Shown here: piece by piece, positions 1-10,700 of the stretch | Position numbering within the stretch: the stretch's first letter is position 1 | Layout: each line of letters begins with the position of its first letter | Source of the DNA: Pictodentalium vernedei | Taxonomy: Eukaryota; Mollusca; Scaphopoda; Dentaliida; Dentaliidae | Length of the DNA: 64,000 nt | Direction: 5' to 3' | Assembly: GCA_031216915.1 (NCBI GenBank) | Contig: JAUFNR010000051.1 | Coordinates: 154,913-218,912 of the forward strand | Made by a program: the position numbers and the translations under genes | Notes under the pieces: generated by a model | What the model saw: the letters and a program-made list of their open reading frames with translations, nothing else | What the model was told of the DNA's origin: nothing | Database searches by the model: none

Positions 1-205
1 GGAGACCCCAAGTGACCACCCCACCTCAGGATTCAGGCCTGGCATTCTTAAAAGGGCAGGAGGACTAAAAGTCGCTCCCCTTACATGGCCTAGGGAAGCA
101 ATTAGCTCTCTTAAGCTAACAAAAGCTAAAAGTGGCAAAATGAAGTTTTACTATTAATGAATTCTGCCTTGTGAGCTTTGTACATTTTATTTAGTGTTGC
201 TAACA

Positions 206-306
206 AGGTAGCCTCTGAGAGATGGTTACACTACCCCTCCCACACCTCTGGGCCTCAGCAAGGCTTGGAGGTGTGGGAGGGGCAATCTGGTTATCTTACA
301 GAGAGC
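206..306. repeat. imperfect fold-back near the window start
   Basis: Two G/C-rich arms, about 227-248 and 266-283, are inverted copies of a cctcccacacctc-type motif and extend more weakly outward. The loop is only about 15-20 bases. I see no coding sequence in bases 1-410 apart from this hairpin. It may be part of a decayed MITE. Confidence 0.55.
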
Positions 307-414
307 ACTAACGTAGCAGAGATCTGAAAAGATGTGGGATTTTATTTTCTACGGTCAGGCGGGCTTGTCTTCGCCCTCCTTAATTTTTTTTAGGGCAAGC
401 AGTAGGCGAGCAAA

Positions 415-1140
415 TAAATCACTCTCTTGAAAATGCCAGATCTGAGGATCGATACATCCGGTTACATCATTTGCCGGAGAGAACGGCACAGCCTCGTCGA
501 CAGAGATTTCAATAGTGTGAGATGCACAGGACATGGCCTCATCAGAGATGGAGAACGGTATGGTTCAGTGACGAGTCACGTTGCCTTCTTCGCAGAGTTG
601 ATGGACAATGACGTGTGTACAGACGTCGTGGAGAACATTTTGCACGTAGCTGCGTTCGGGAGGTAGGCAGATTTGGTGGTAGATTTATGAGGTCTCCAGC
701 CATCTCACACACTGGTAGAATGGACCTCGTCCATGCTGAAGGTGACTTGACAGTGCAGAGGTACAGAAATGAAATTTTGCTTCCACACATGCTCCCCATT
801 ATGCAGAATGCCAATGCCATTTTCAGCATGACAACGCCCGATCACACACAGCAAGGCTCACAACAGCTTATCTACAAGATAACAACAATGAAGTCCTACC
901 CTGGCTCTCCAGATCGCCAGATTTGAACCCGATTGAACATCTATGGGATCAACTTATCATCGTGTATGACAACATCAATCACAACCTCAGACGTTACCAC
1001 ATTTGCAGGAAGAGCAGGCCACCATACCTCAAGCTTCCATCCAGAATCTGATTGCTTCAGTGAACAGGTGCCAAGCAGTTTTGGACTCAGATGGCAGTCA
1101 CACTATATTTTGAGTTTGGATGACGTCGACTCGTGGTGTT
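415..1140 (+). pseudogene. Tc1/mariner transposase remnant (DD34E)
   Basis: Conceptual translation, shifting frame several times, gives the core of a Tc1-type transposase, the cut-and-paste enzyme of Tc1/mariner elements. Visible in order: a DRYIRLHHL-like helix-turn-helix segment near 445; the first catalytic Asp in a WFSDES motif (Asp codon 570-572); RRRGEHF and VREVGRFGG segments (about 620-680); ISHTGRMDLV (about 702-735); the second Asp in FQHDNA (codon 830-832); and the Glu in LNPIEHLW (codon 935-937). The spacing of second Asp to Glu is 34 residues, the Tc1 signature. There is an in-frame stop after VDG near 610 and frameshifts near 690 and 815. Part of the DNA-binding half is deleted, so no enzyme can be made. 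No convincing terminal inverted repeats were found around it. Confidence 0.85.
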
Positions 1141-2041
1141 AATGTCTGAAACGTCTCCATTTGTGCTTCATTCATCCATTAAAACTTTGGTTATGAATTA
1201 ATTTCATTCTCTATCTCATTATCACATAACGCAGGAATGTCCCTCATCACAGAAAACCTGTTTTGCATTTCTTTTTTTGAACAGTATATATACTGATAAT
1301 GATACCTAAAGATTTGCAATTTGACACACATAGGACATATATAGTCCAGGCACATTAGACATAAAAATGAGAAAGTAAGGAAAAAAATCGGAGAAAGCTG
1401 ATTTTTTTATATGTTTCCGGGACACACATTGCAGATAAAGTGTGAAAAGTCCCCGCGAATCCGAGTTGAGCTTTTTTAGTTATAGCGTTTTTTTGATGAA
1501 AAAAAAAATATAAAAAAAAATTCGACCCAGCTCCATATTTCTCATTCTTATTCGCCTTAGTAGGGTGAGAATCATAAATATCGTGCTGAATTATATTGAG
1601 AATACATATCCCCAACAGAAAATGCCAACTTTGTACCAATCCTCACACTCAATGGTGAAATATTCACGAAAATGTACAAAATTACGAAAAAAAATTTATT
1701 GTTTTCATACACACAACGGTACACAACGTCCATTAAATCAAATCTACGACTACTTTGGGAGTTAAATTATATATCAAAAATTGCAGAAAAGCAGTGGCTT
1801 TATAATGATATATAACAATAGTCATTTATTCCATAATGAACTGGTGAAACGTGTGAAATATTAACCATACCCCCTAAACTCAAATTCAAACGGCATCGAC
1901 TTTTCTCATTCAAATACCGTATTATAGCATCATTGTTTCAATTTCCATGTTCGATTAAATCACATAATGTGGTGTTCGCCTACACTCAAGATGCATTGGC
2001 ATGTAATGTGTGCACGCCCTTGATGTGTATATATCAAAGCA

Positions 2042-4585
2042 GTGGAGATTGTGTCTTCGTCAGATAAGTTGACAAAAGTTTTCGTTAGACTCGGCGGCTT
2101 CCATATGATTATGTCATATTTAGGGGCAATTGGTTCGATAATGGCTGGTAGCGGCTTGGATGAACTTTGGGGGACTGTTTATGCTGGTGGGTCAATCCAT
2201 CATTTGATAAGTGGTCATGCATATTCAAGAGCAGTTCGTGCCCATTTGCTAACACAAATTGCCATTACAAAACTTGTGTTTGAAGAAAGCCGAACACTAG
2301 ATAACATAGACTGCACAGAAGTCAATGAAATATTCTGTGGACTTGCCAGAGGTGACTGTACAACAGCTGACGCTGTCAATCAAGAAAGTGTCAACCATCT
2401 ACTGTCAAAATTACACGAACTGCTCCAGAATGCGTCTGTAGGACGCACAGGGAAGCTTTTGGTACAATACTACGAGCAAAATCAGCAAATAGGTCTTCTC
2501 CAGTTGTTCTTGAGAGCAGAGCGCACAGGCGACTGGAAACTCCACACATATTGTGTTCGCAATATGATTCCAGTATTTCACGCAGGTGGTCATTTTGCAT
2601 ACGCAAAAAGTTCTCATCTCTATTTGCAGCAGATGAATGAGCTAACAGAAATAATGCAACAGGATGATTTGAAGTTGTTCACTGAGAAAGGTTACTTTAC
2701 CATAAGGCGCTCAGATAAATTCTGGGACGGGATATATTCTGATCAGACCATAGAGCAGTGTTTAATGAGAATGTTCAAGCTCCCTGGTGGTCTCACACAT
2801 GGCAGGGGAATAACCGATAGCACTGTTGCGAAATGGGTACATGGACTACCTCTTTGCCTTCCGATAAGTAATGCTCTCGAAAATTTTGTTCATGTTCACA
2901 CTGGTCATGGCGAACAACATCGGGATCTCCGTCAAAGTTCACAATTGACTGATGCCAATGATATCACCAAATTATTGAACTGGCTCAGAGTGCATTCCCC
3001 CTTTCAGAATAGAGATCCACTACAATTAGTCTCTATAGCGACCGGGCTTGTGGCCGACGAAACTGTGAACTGTGACCAAGTTCGCAAAATTGGTGAATGT
3101 TGCGTATCGAATGTTGTAAGCAAAACGTTCAACAGCATCAAACTACGACGTGTTGACACTGTGAAGTCTTTCGCATCGATGGCAAATAGCATCAAAGTCT
3201 GTGGAAGTAAGGTAGTGATTGACCCCACAATTCTGTTCAACCGCATCACATGTGTTATTCAGTCACAAGCAGAGATGGAAGAGTATCTCAAATATGAACT
3301 CGCCCCGAAACCACCAGCATTGTTTGATTCTGCTGGAATGAGGAAAATACAGAAAAGCACGCTCGGTAAGATCCTCAAAACATACGGTTCCGAGCAAACT
3401 AAAATCCCAGAACATTCTCTGTTTGTTGTAGATGGTGGATTTTTATTGAGGGCAGTTGTATGGCCTAAATAGTCGTCATATAAGGACATATGTACATCAT
3501 ATTCCAATTATCTAGTGAGACATTTTGGGGTGAACATCCTGGTTGTTTTTGATGGTTATGCTTGTACAATGTCGACAAAGGGCATGGAACAAGCCCGTAG
3601 ATCTAAAGACAGGTATTCCATTGATATCAATATCTCACCCGAGTTACCAGCCACCACACCCCAATCCGATTTCCTTGCAAATGCCAAGAACAAAACCCAT
3701 CTGATCGATCTTCTAATGCAGGAGCTATCTGCTATCAATATTCAGTCCAAGCAGGCTGATGCTGATGTACTGATAGCCGAAACTGCACTTGACATCGCTC
3801 AAGATGACAACAATGTTGTCGTTGTGGGAACAGACACAGACTTGTTAGTCATTCTTACCTCTCGAGTTCAACCAGGATGTAATATTCACATGATGTATTC
3901 CATTACCCCAAACTTACTAGTTTCAGTTAGTGAAATAGCAACCAAAATGGGTGACCATAGAAGCAACCTCCTTGTAGCACATTCTATAAGTGGTTGTGAC
4001 ACTACTTCTGCACTCTTTCGAGTTGGTAAGAAGAAAGTATTCAGTACAATTGTGTCCGATGTTACTAGCGACTCACAACAGTATGTCAACACAATTTTGG
4101 CGGATGACAGTACACCAAGTGCAGTAGCCGCTGTCGGGGAACAATTTTTCCTGATCTTATACGGGAGTAAAACTGTTTCCTCTCTCGACCAATATAGATA
4201 TGTCACTTACAAGCGTTATGTAGCAAAATCTAAACTGAATAAACCCATCGACCTAGCCTCACTCCCACCAAGCAGCGATGCTACACAACAACATGTCTAC
4301 AGATGTTATCTCCAGGTCCAACAATGGCTGGGCACTTCGCTTCCTCCGACGGATTGGGGGTGGTCGCTAGACAATGGACTTCTTGTACCGACTGCAGCCA
4401 CAAAGCCATGTGCCCGCGATAACCTACTGAATCTGATCAGTTGTGGTTGCAAGAGTGCTTGTACAAAAAGGTGTGGGTGTAAGAAGGCAGGACTCTCTTG
4501 CTCAGGTTTGTGTAATTGCAGTTCGGATTCTTGTAACGACCACAGAAACACAGTCCTGTCGGAAATTTCTGAGTTCGATGAATAA
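2042..4585 (+). pseudogene. Academ-like transposase C-terminal half (XPG-like nuclease + CXC), one in-frame TAG
   Basis: One continuous frame of 848 codons is split only by a TAG at 3470-3472. The first part (476 residues) has a GGFHMIMSYLG...GSGL block at residues 18-39 and a conserved D-Q-x-x-E at 234-238, followed by GGLTHGRG. After the TAG the frame goes straight on through LVRHFG and VVFDGY. Numbered from the Met at 3515, the second part shows an XPG/FEN-type metal site (Asp13 in VVFDGY, ADAD at 81-84, Asp107/Asp109 in GTDTD, GCD at 160-162, then a GKKK turn). Its C-terminus is a Cys-rich CXC domain (Cys310-Cys340) like Tesmin/TSO1 proteins, which bind DNA. The zinc fingers and N-terminal half present in element 2 are absent here and the roughly 480 bases upstream hold no trace of them. 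The single TAG could be a recent nonsense mutation or, less likely, a readthrough stop. Confidence 0.8.
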
Positions 4586-4654
4586 TATGTATATAGGTCA
4601 TGTCATTTCTGTATATAGCGTTGATAATAGTCAATGTAACTTAATCCATGTTGA

Positions 4655-4720
4655 TTGATTTGTACATTCTGTAAATATTATTTATTGATTTTTGTACATT
4701 CTGTAAATATTATTTATTGA
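4655..4720. repeat. two-copy tandem repeat, about 33 bp
   Basis: The sequence ttgtacattctgtaaatatt and its flank occur twice in a row just downstream of the element 1 reading frame. It is AT-rich and may lie in the 3' untranslated region. The second copy has two extra T. Confidence 0.8.
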
Positions 4721-5286
4721 TCTAATGCTGCCAGACACAGACGTGTCTGTTCGGTCCCAAGCCCGAAAATAGTTGAGTTCTCATGCTGACGAATTTTATG
4801 CCAAAAGGGGAACTCGGCCAGAAGCAGAGGGGGTCTTCCATAATGTCTATTTTGTAAGCAATGATAAAAGTCTTCAAATGGTGGTGGATTTTTTATCGTC
4901 TGTCCAACTAACATCCCGTTCTGTACTACGACGCTTTGGGCAAATCCGTTAGGAAAATCGTCATTTTTTGCGTAAATCCGATACTTTTTGGTGAATTTTC
5001 AATAATTTTTCGCAGAAATTGTCACAGAATGCACATTTTCCTCTAGGTAAATGTATATTAGACATTATGTAGCTCGAAATACGCGTAAACAAAAAATACA
5101 GTTGGATCAATTCGAGGTTACAAAGTTTGGGCGTTTTTTTTTTATTTTTTTCAAACGCGTTTTCGAAAAAAGGCTGTAGATAAAAAAAGCTCAACTGGGA
5201 TTTTAGGGGACTTTTGGCTAATCGTTCAGTGACATGTACTCGACATTCCCTGAAGAAATCAGCTTTCTCCGATTTTTTTCCCTAGT

Positions 5287-5949
5287 GAAACCTAATGTTC
5301 TTGGGCTAATATACATGATTGAAAGATAATAGTTATAAGTCAATCAATGGCTATTACTAAAAGGTGTGGACTGAAATTTAAAACAACTATTAAATCCTTA
5401 AAAGTCAAAACATGTACTTGATTTTTAGATATTATTTTCATGAACAAAAGGAAATCAAGTTATCGCCACTTGTTACCAGTAGTGCTTCAGGGCAAAAACA
5501 CAGCTGATCATTTTGCAAATACACATCAGATTTTCATAAATATTGTTTGTTTGTTTATTTATTTAGTTATTGGTGTTTAATGTTACTTTCAGCAGCTATG
5601 GCTATATCATGACCACAACAAGTTTTAAGACAAGATTAACAAGTATAAAGTCAAGATTAACCAATCGTTTATACACCAAACTTCATATTTTGATTGAGTA
5701 TGATAAAAGGAAGAACACTATTTATTTTGTCTCTGGCACTCGAAAGGTCGGTGACCTTGACCTTGAAACTGCATGATTTTCATTTTCTATTTGAAGTTTT
5801 GCTTGGCCGATCAACACCAAAATTCATGTGTTGGTTGGGTATGATGAGAGGAAGAACCCTATTTATTTTGAAGGCAATGGGCCAAAGGTCAAGATCACAC
5901 AGGCCTTGAACTTGAAAATGGTTTCACTCTCTATTTGAAGTTCAGCTTG
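5287..5949. repeat. decayed repeat with a SINE-like tail fragment and a tandem unit
   Basis: From about 5545 there is a ttatttagttattggtgttt segment similar to the 3' tail of the SINE family seen at 37757, 53927 and 58366, followed by a related catgaccacaacaag motif. From about 5690 to 5949 a roughly 125-bp unit occurs about twice; its landmark is catgtgttggttgggtatga. The third copy is cut by the insertion starting at 5957 and continues at 13064. Bases 5287-5540 contain nothing I recognise. Confidence 0.6.
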
Positions 5950-6208
5950 GATGATCCGGGGCTTATATTTCGTCTAAATTTGTGAGAATCCATTTGGATT
6001 CTCGTGAAAATGGTTGCGAGAATCCCTACCTACTGTGAGTGTCCCAGGATTCTATGAGGCCACCATGGTTGAACCCCTGTTGTATACTAACACAATTTAA
6101 CTGCTTACCCAACACATCTTTTTAATTTTTAAAACTAAATTTGATAATTTTTAAACAATAAATAATAAATAAATGATAAAATAATTGAATGAACAATATT
6201 TACCAATA

Positions 6209-6284
6209 AAATCTTACAAATATTGCTGTCGTTGGAACCGGCTCAATGAGCCGGTTCCAATGACAGCCATATTTGTAAGATTTT
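6209..6284. repeat. near-perfect palindrome, about 37-bp arms
   Basis: The arms meet at 6246/6247 in the motif ccggctca/tgagccgg and read outward to aaaatcttacaaata on both sides with three or four mismatches. The palindrome ends only a few bases before the target duplication of element 2, in the left remnant of the outer element. No gene is present. Confidence 0.85.
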
Positions 6285-7720
6285 TCTTGATAGCGGGGGA
6301 GGAATTCGCTAGAATTGTGCACTTGGTGATACCTTCCTGAAATTTGGCATGATGTAAGGGTAGGCATCAGAGATTTCAAAATCGATCGGCTACAAGTTGG
6401 CACCATCCTCTAACCACCACTAGCAGCGAAATCCAAAATGGCCGCCAAGCGGATCGAAAAAAAGCTATTTTCGCCGATCGCACAACTGAAGCTCCAAACC
6501 TAACACCATACATGTGCTGTAATTGATGTGAATGATGGAGTGAAGCCCTTGGAACAAGTTGGGGGGAAGATTAATGGATAATGGGATCAGAATTTCCGTC
6601 GATGTGTGCGTCTGTGTGTCTGACTGTCAGTATGATCGTCCGTCCGTAGATAAATTAGTGTTGAATGTTTCTCGGGAATGCAATGGTCAAATGAACATGG
6701 TATGAGAGATTCCTGTCAACACATGAACAAGGGTACTCGATAGTATGCAGCAGTGGGGATACTTGGACATTTGATAATCCAATTAAAGTGACAGTCTATT
6801 CTCAACTTCCGGCATTTTCGATAGATTTATTTTCTAAGAAAATAAAACTATCAAATTTCTAGAGGAGTTCTGGTTCAATCTCAACACCATAGCAACACGT
6901 CTGCCAGCAAGGGCAGTGCTGGAATGAACTCGGGATGCATTAGTTCCCGTTGTTAATTATACAATGTTATCTTGCCAGTATAGAACATTGGCAAAATGGG
7001 ACTAGAAGGGGTGAGTGTATGTTTGCAGTCATTCGAGGTACAGGAATATTTTTTGACTACAAGTAGTATTCTTCATTTTCGGCCAGTTAAGATGTGGTGT
7101 GTTCCAAGTCAGGATTAATGTTGCCGACACTTAATGCCCATCCCTCATGGTATGCTACTTTACCAGGGATATAGAGATATAGCCACCACTGGGAGCCAAA
7201 ACATGACCTTTGATGTCGATGAGTGGTCGAAATGTTTTAGCGAATAACTTATCGAAATATGATCCGGTATGGCAATTTGATACCTTACGTTAGATTTATT
7301 AGATCAACTCAGGTATGGATTCATTGAGACATGAGTGCGCTACAAGATGAAGGATTTCCAAGTTGATTTGCTATGGAGTAGGAACTGACTAGTCACATGT
7401 GGCCTATGGCCAGAGAAAGACAAGGATACCATAGATGAACACACGGGTGAACGAAGGTATCAACTGTTGTACAGAGGCAAAATAGTTGGGGATATTGTAT
7501 CATGCTATGCATGAATTAACACCGTCTTGTGCAGTAAATAACAGACTATTTTCCGAAATCTAAAACTGTATTCCTATACCCCGGACAATGTAGCAAGCCA
7601 CATGGGATGAACATTTGTTAGCAAAATCAACTCAACTAGAAACATGACATGTGTTAACTGGCCGAAAATGGAAAAAAAAATACCAGAATAGGAGATGACT
7701 GGTCCTAACATGACAGTATA

Positions 7721-10700
7721 CTACTCAATATTGTTACAACAGCCACCTTCACACTTACACAAAGGTGTGCACCTTAATCCAGCTTTCAAGCATTTGCAAT
7801 TGCCCTTGCAGGCCTTGGCACAACTACAGTGGAGCATCAGTGCACATGCAGCACTTGCGTCTCCTAGGTGAGTCCAAAATGGGACCAGAATATTGAGACG
7901 TGGATTCCACTCCCATCCGTACTGTGATGGGTCTGGCACACATAAGTGTTTCTGCAGAGCACGATGCCAAATGAAAGATGACACAAGAATTACCCTTTTT
8001 ACATGTTGATACAGAGCTGCTTTGGTGGGCGGGATGTTTTCCATAGACTTAAGGCCATGTGTGAACATATGCCGTCTCGCATCATTGACACGTGTACTGA
8101 CACAACTGTTACTGTACATCTGTATGGTGAGTTTTTCGATATGCTGCATATGAGGGGAATCCTCTGAAAAGACTTGCGGATTCTCAGTCAATTCTATCAT
8201 CATTTCAGTTGATGCGGGAAAATTCATCCATGCATTCCATCCTGTCTTCTTCCCAATGCCGAGCATGCTGGATGTTACATCACAACCTGTGAAGGCGTGG
8301 AAGAAAGTCAGGGCCTTACAGTAATCAGGTCCAAGTTGTGAAGCTATCTCATGAATTGGCATATCTTTATATGCCTTTCCAATTCCAAACCCAATCCACA
8401 GCTCACTGAGTCCAAGGTCACGGAATGTTGCGAAATGGTGCAAAGACAGAATGACGACATCAGAATCAACCGTGCGAAGAAAAGCTATTTTGTGACCTTG
8501 TGAGACTGCATGGTTGAGATGAAGCATCATGCGCGTGTCTGCTTCCTCGTGGTTCGATGGAGATATGTCACATAAGCTAACATCCTTATTGCATAGTACA
8601 TATTCTCCTGATGTCGTTAACAACTGGTACTCGGATGTTGATGTTAATTTCAGCAGTTCAGCAGACAGGAACTTGAAAAATTCGTCTTTATTCTCACTAA
8701 CTTTCAAGAATGCCTGCCAATTCTTCCCTTTAGGTAAAGGGACGTTCTCGGACACCCGTATCAACCTAACTGCTGTCTCACCGAGGCGTTTTGCTCGCGT
8801 CTGATTCTTCAAACTGCCTTCGGGGTAACAGTCATAGATCGCATCAACCCTTGTGGTGTTCGTGTTAATCAGAGATTCGATGTATGGCAATAATTGCAAT
8901 CGAGCATATTCTCCAAACAGATCCGCTTTCTGTGGTTTGATTACATGGACTACAGCAGGCATATCCAAGATGACAACTGAAGCTTGTCTAGCTGCTGAAT
9001 TCTTCCCTTGTGCAGGAATAGCTGGTAAACAATTGAGAATTTGAGATTTTGTCCCACTCCGTAGCTTACCTCTATCGGATAATGCTGGCGGATCACGTGC
9101 ATTCTCGTGCATGAAAAACTCATCCATGTTTGAATCAGGCCGGGCTTGCAGTGAAACGAACATCTGGGTAACTATTGCGGCAGTTGCTTTACTTGACATG
9201 AGTTTGTCTCGGCCTTTGTCCAGGTTGGCTGGGGGTGGGTTAAGGAAGGTATATATATTTGCCTTGGGAATAACATCATTCAGGGGTACGGTGCATTCCA
9301 CAAGCCTTTCCTTCAAGAAAGTGGAATATAAATGCTTGCCCCTTTCGGGTAATGACCGTAAACTCTTACTAACTTCGGGGTCCATATATTCACCAGTATC
9401 TAATGTCACCAGCTGACCACTAGTTTCATCATAAGGGTTGATAATGAGTCCCTGATTCACCAGATCGAGGAGAGATTTCAATTGATTCAGAAATTTTTTC
9501 TGCTCTGATACCGAACTTTCCGGGTGTTCCGTGTTATCTGATGATGTTGTGTGGAAACTTGCATATTCATACTCATCTATAACACGCAGAACTTCTGACC
9601 TTGAAAGCTCAATAACGACTTTCTCTTCAGCCTGGCCATAGAGACCTTTTGGACCACTGTCTTCTTTGAGTAGTTGGATACTATGTTCTTGGCTCTGATC
9701 TAAACCCATCATACTGAACTTCCTCTCACTACGCTGGACCACAAAATGGCCTTCCATGAATTTGTTGTGGATTGAAGGATGCCGCCTGGGTAGCTGAGAC
9801 ATGTCTCTCAGAAATACGGGGACCCACCGACAATAATTTGTATGTCCTAGGGCAAAAAAGTAACTGCACAACTCATCGATAGAACACAGTGTACCAGGCC
9901 AGTTACCGATTCGTTGGTTCCGAACGAATTGACAGCTTGTCAAGAGAAAGTTCCGAACGATTTCACCCCAATAGCGCGCAGTTGGAGATTGTGAAAGAAT
10001 CCTCTGTTCCCACATTTCAAATGACTCATGGGGCCCAGTCTGCTGACAGTAAATCTCATAAGCATTCTTTCTGAGGATCTCAAGCCAAGCTAGAGTGAGA
10101 AGATATGCCTGTCGCGTCCTCTTGACATGTTTCCCACCAAGTAGGGATGATGCTACACCGGGTGTGAATATCTTTGCGAGGTGAAACATTCGCTCCCAAC
10201 CAGAACCACCCATAAGCTTACCACCAGCTTCTTGGGTGCACATTTCAAGATGCAGGAATCCAATCATACACACCATTCGATCCTCACCTATCTCCTCTGG
10301 GAACAGCCATTGACATTTTTTCTGCCTGGCATACAACGGACAGTCACCTTCAATGACAGGTATCTGGCCGGGGTTTACGAAAGCAGTAGCTTCCCTGACC
10401 ACATACATAGCATGCTTCTGCATACTGAGTGAGTCCGCTTTCTGCTCACTGAAAACAGGGAATACCCCAATAACTGCACGAGGTTTGACATTGTCTTGAT
10501 CTTCATGTTTTGAAAAGAAGCCTGAAAAGGTCACAGGGACTTCATCAAGCTGCCAGCTGCCATCAACCTTCCCTTTATTGCTGATCTGTGACACATGAGA
10601 CAACCAGTCATTCTCTCCCACGTTCAAATCTGCATATTCATTGGGCCGTACATTACATTCATCTGGAGATTCAAGCCTGATGTCCCCACCAAAGTCTTCA

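Larger units (their letters stand above)
1377..5283 (+). mobile_element. Element 1: Academ-like DNA transposon with 3-bp target duplication
   Basis: The two ends are imperfect inverted repeats of about 150 bp. The left end (from 1377) and the right end (back from 5283) share an A-rich terminus followed by atcggagaaagctgattt, and further inside aaaagtcccc and agttgagctttttt. AGT lies directly outside both ends (1374-1376 and 5284-5286), a 3-bp target duplication. The only coding sequence is the plus-strand frame at 2042-4585, with XPG-like and CXC domains. Three-to-four-base duplications plus an XPG nuclease are the hallmarks of the Academ superfamily as I know it; assignment to a named family is inference. 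The 5' half of the gene is missing, so this copy is probably an internally deleted, non-autonomous derivative. Confidence 0.78.

Noticed and set aside
707-728. Element 2 HLEM glutamate (protein residue 712) as the third catalytic acid
   Set aside because: The equivalent position in element 1 is not acidic, so a conserved catalytic role is unlikely; coordinates here are protein residues.
1204-1376. Inverted terminal repeat of the Tc1 remnant
   Set aside because: No matching sequence was found upstream of 415; the ends of that element appear lost.
3470-3472. Recoding of the stop as selenocysteine
   Set aside because: The stop is TAG, not TGA, and no fitting downstream structure was seen; nonsense mutation or readthrough is simpler.
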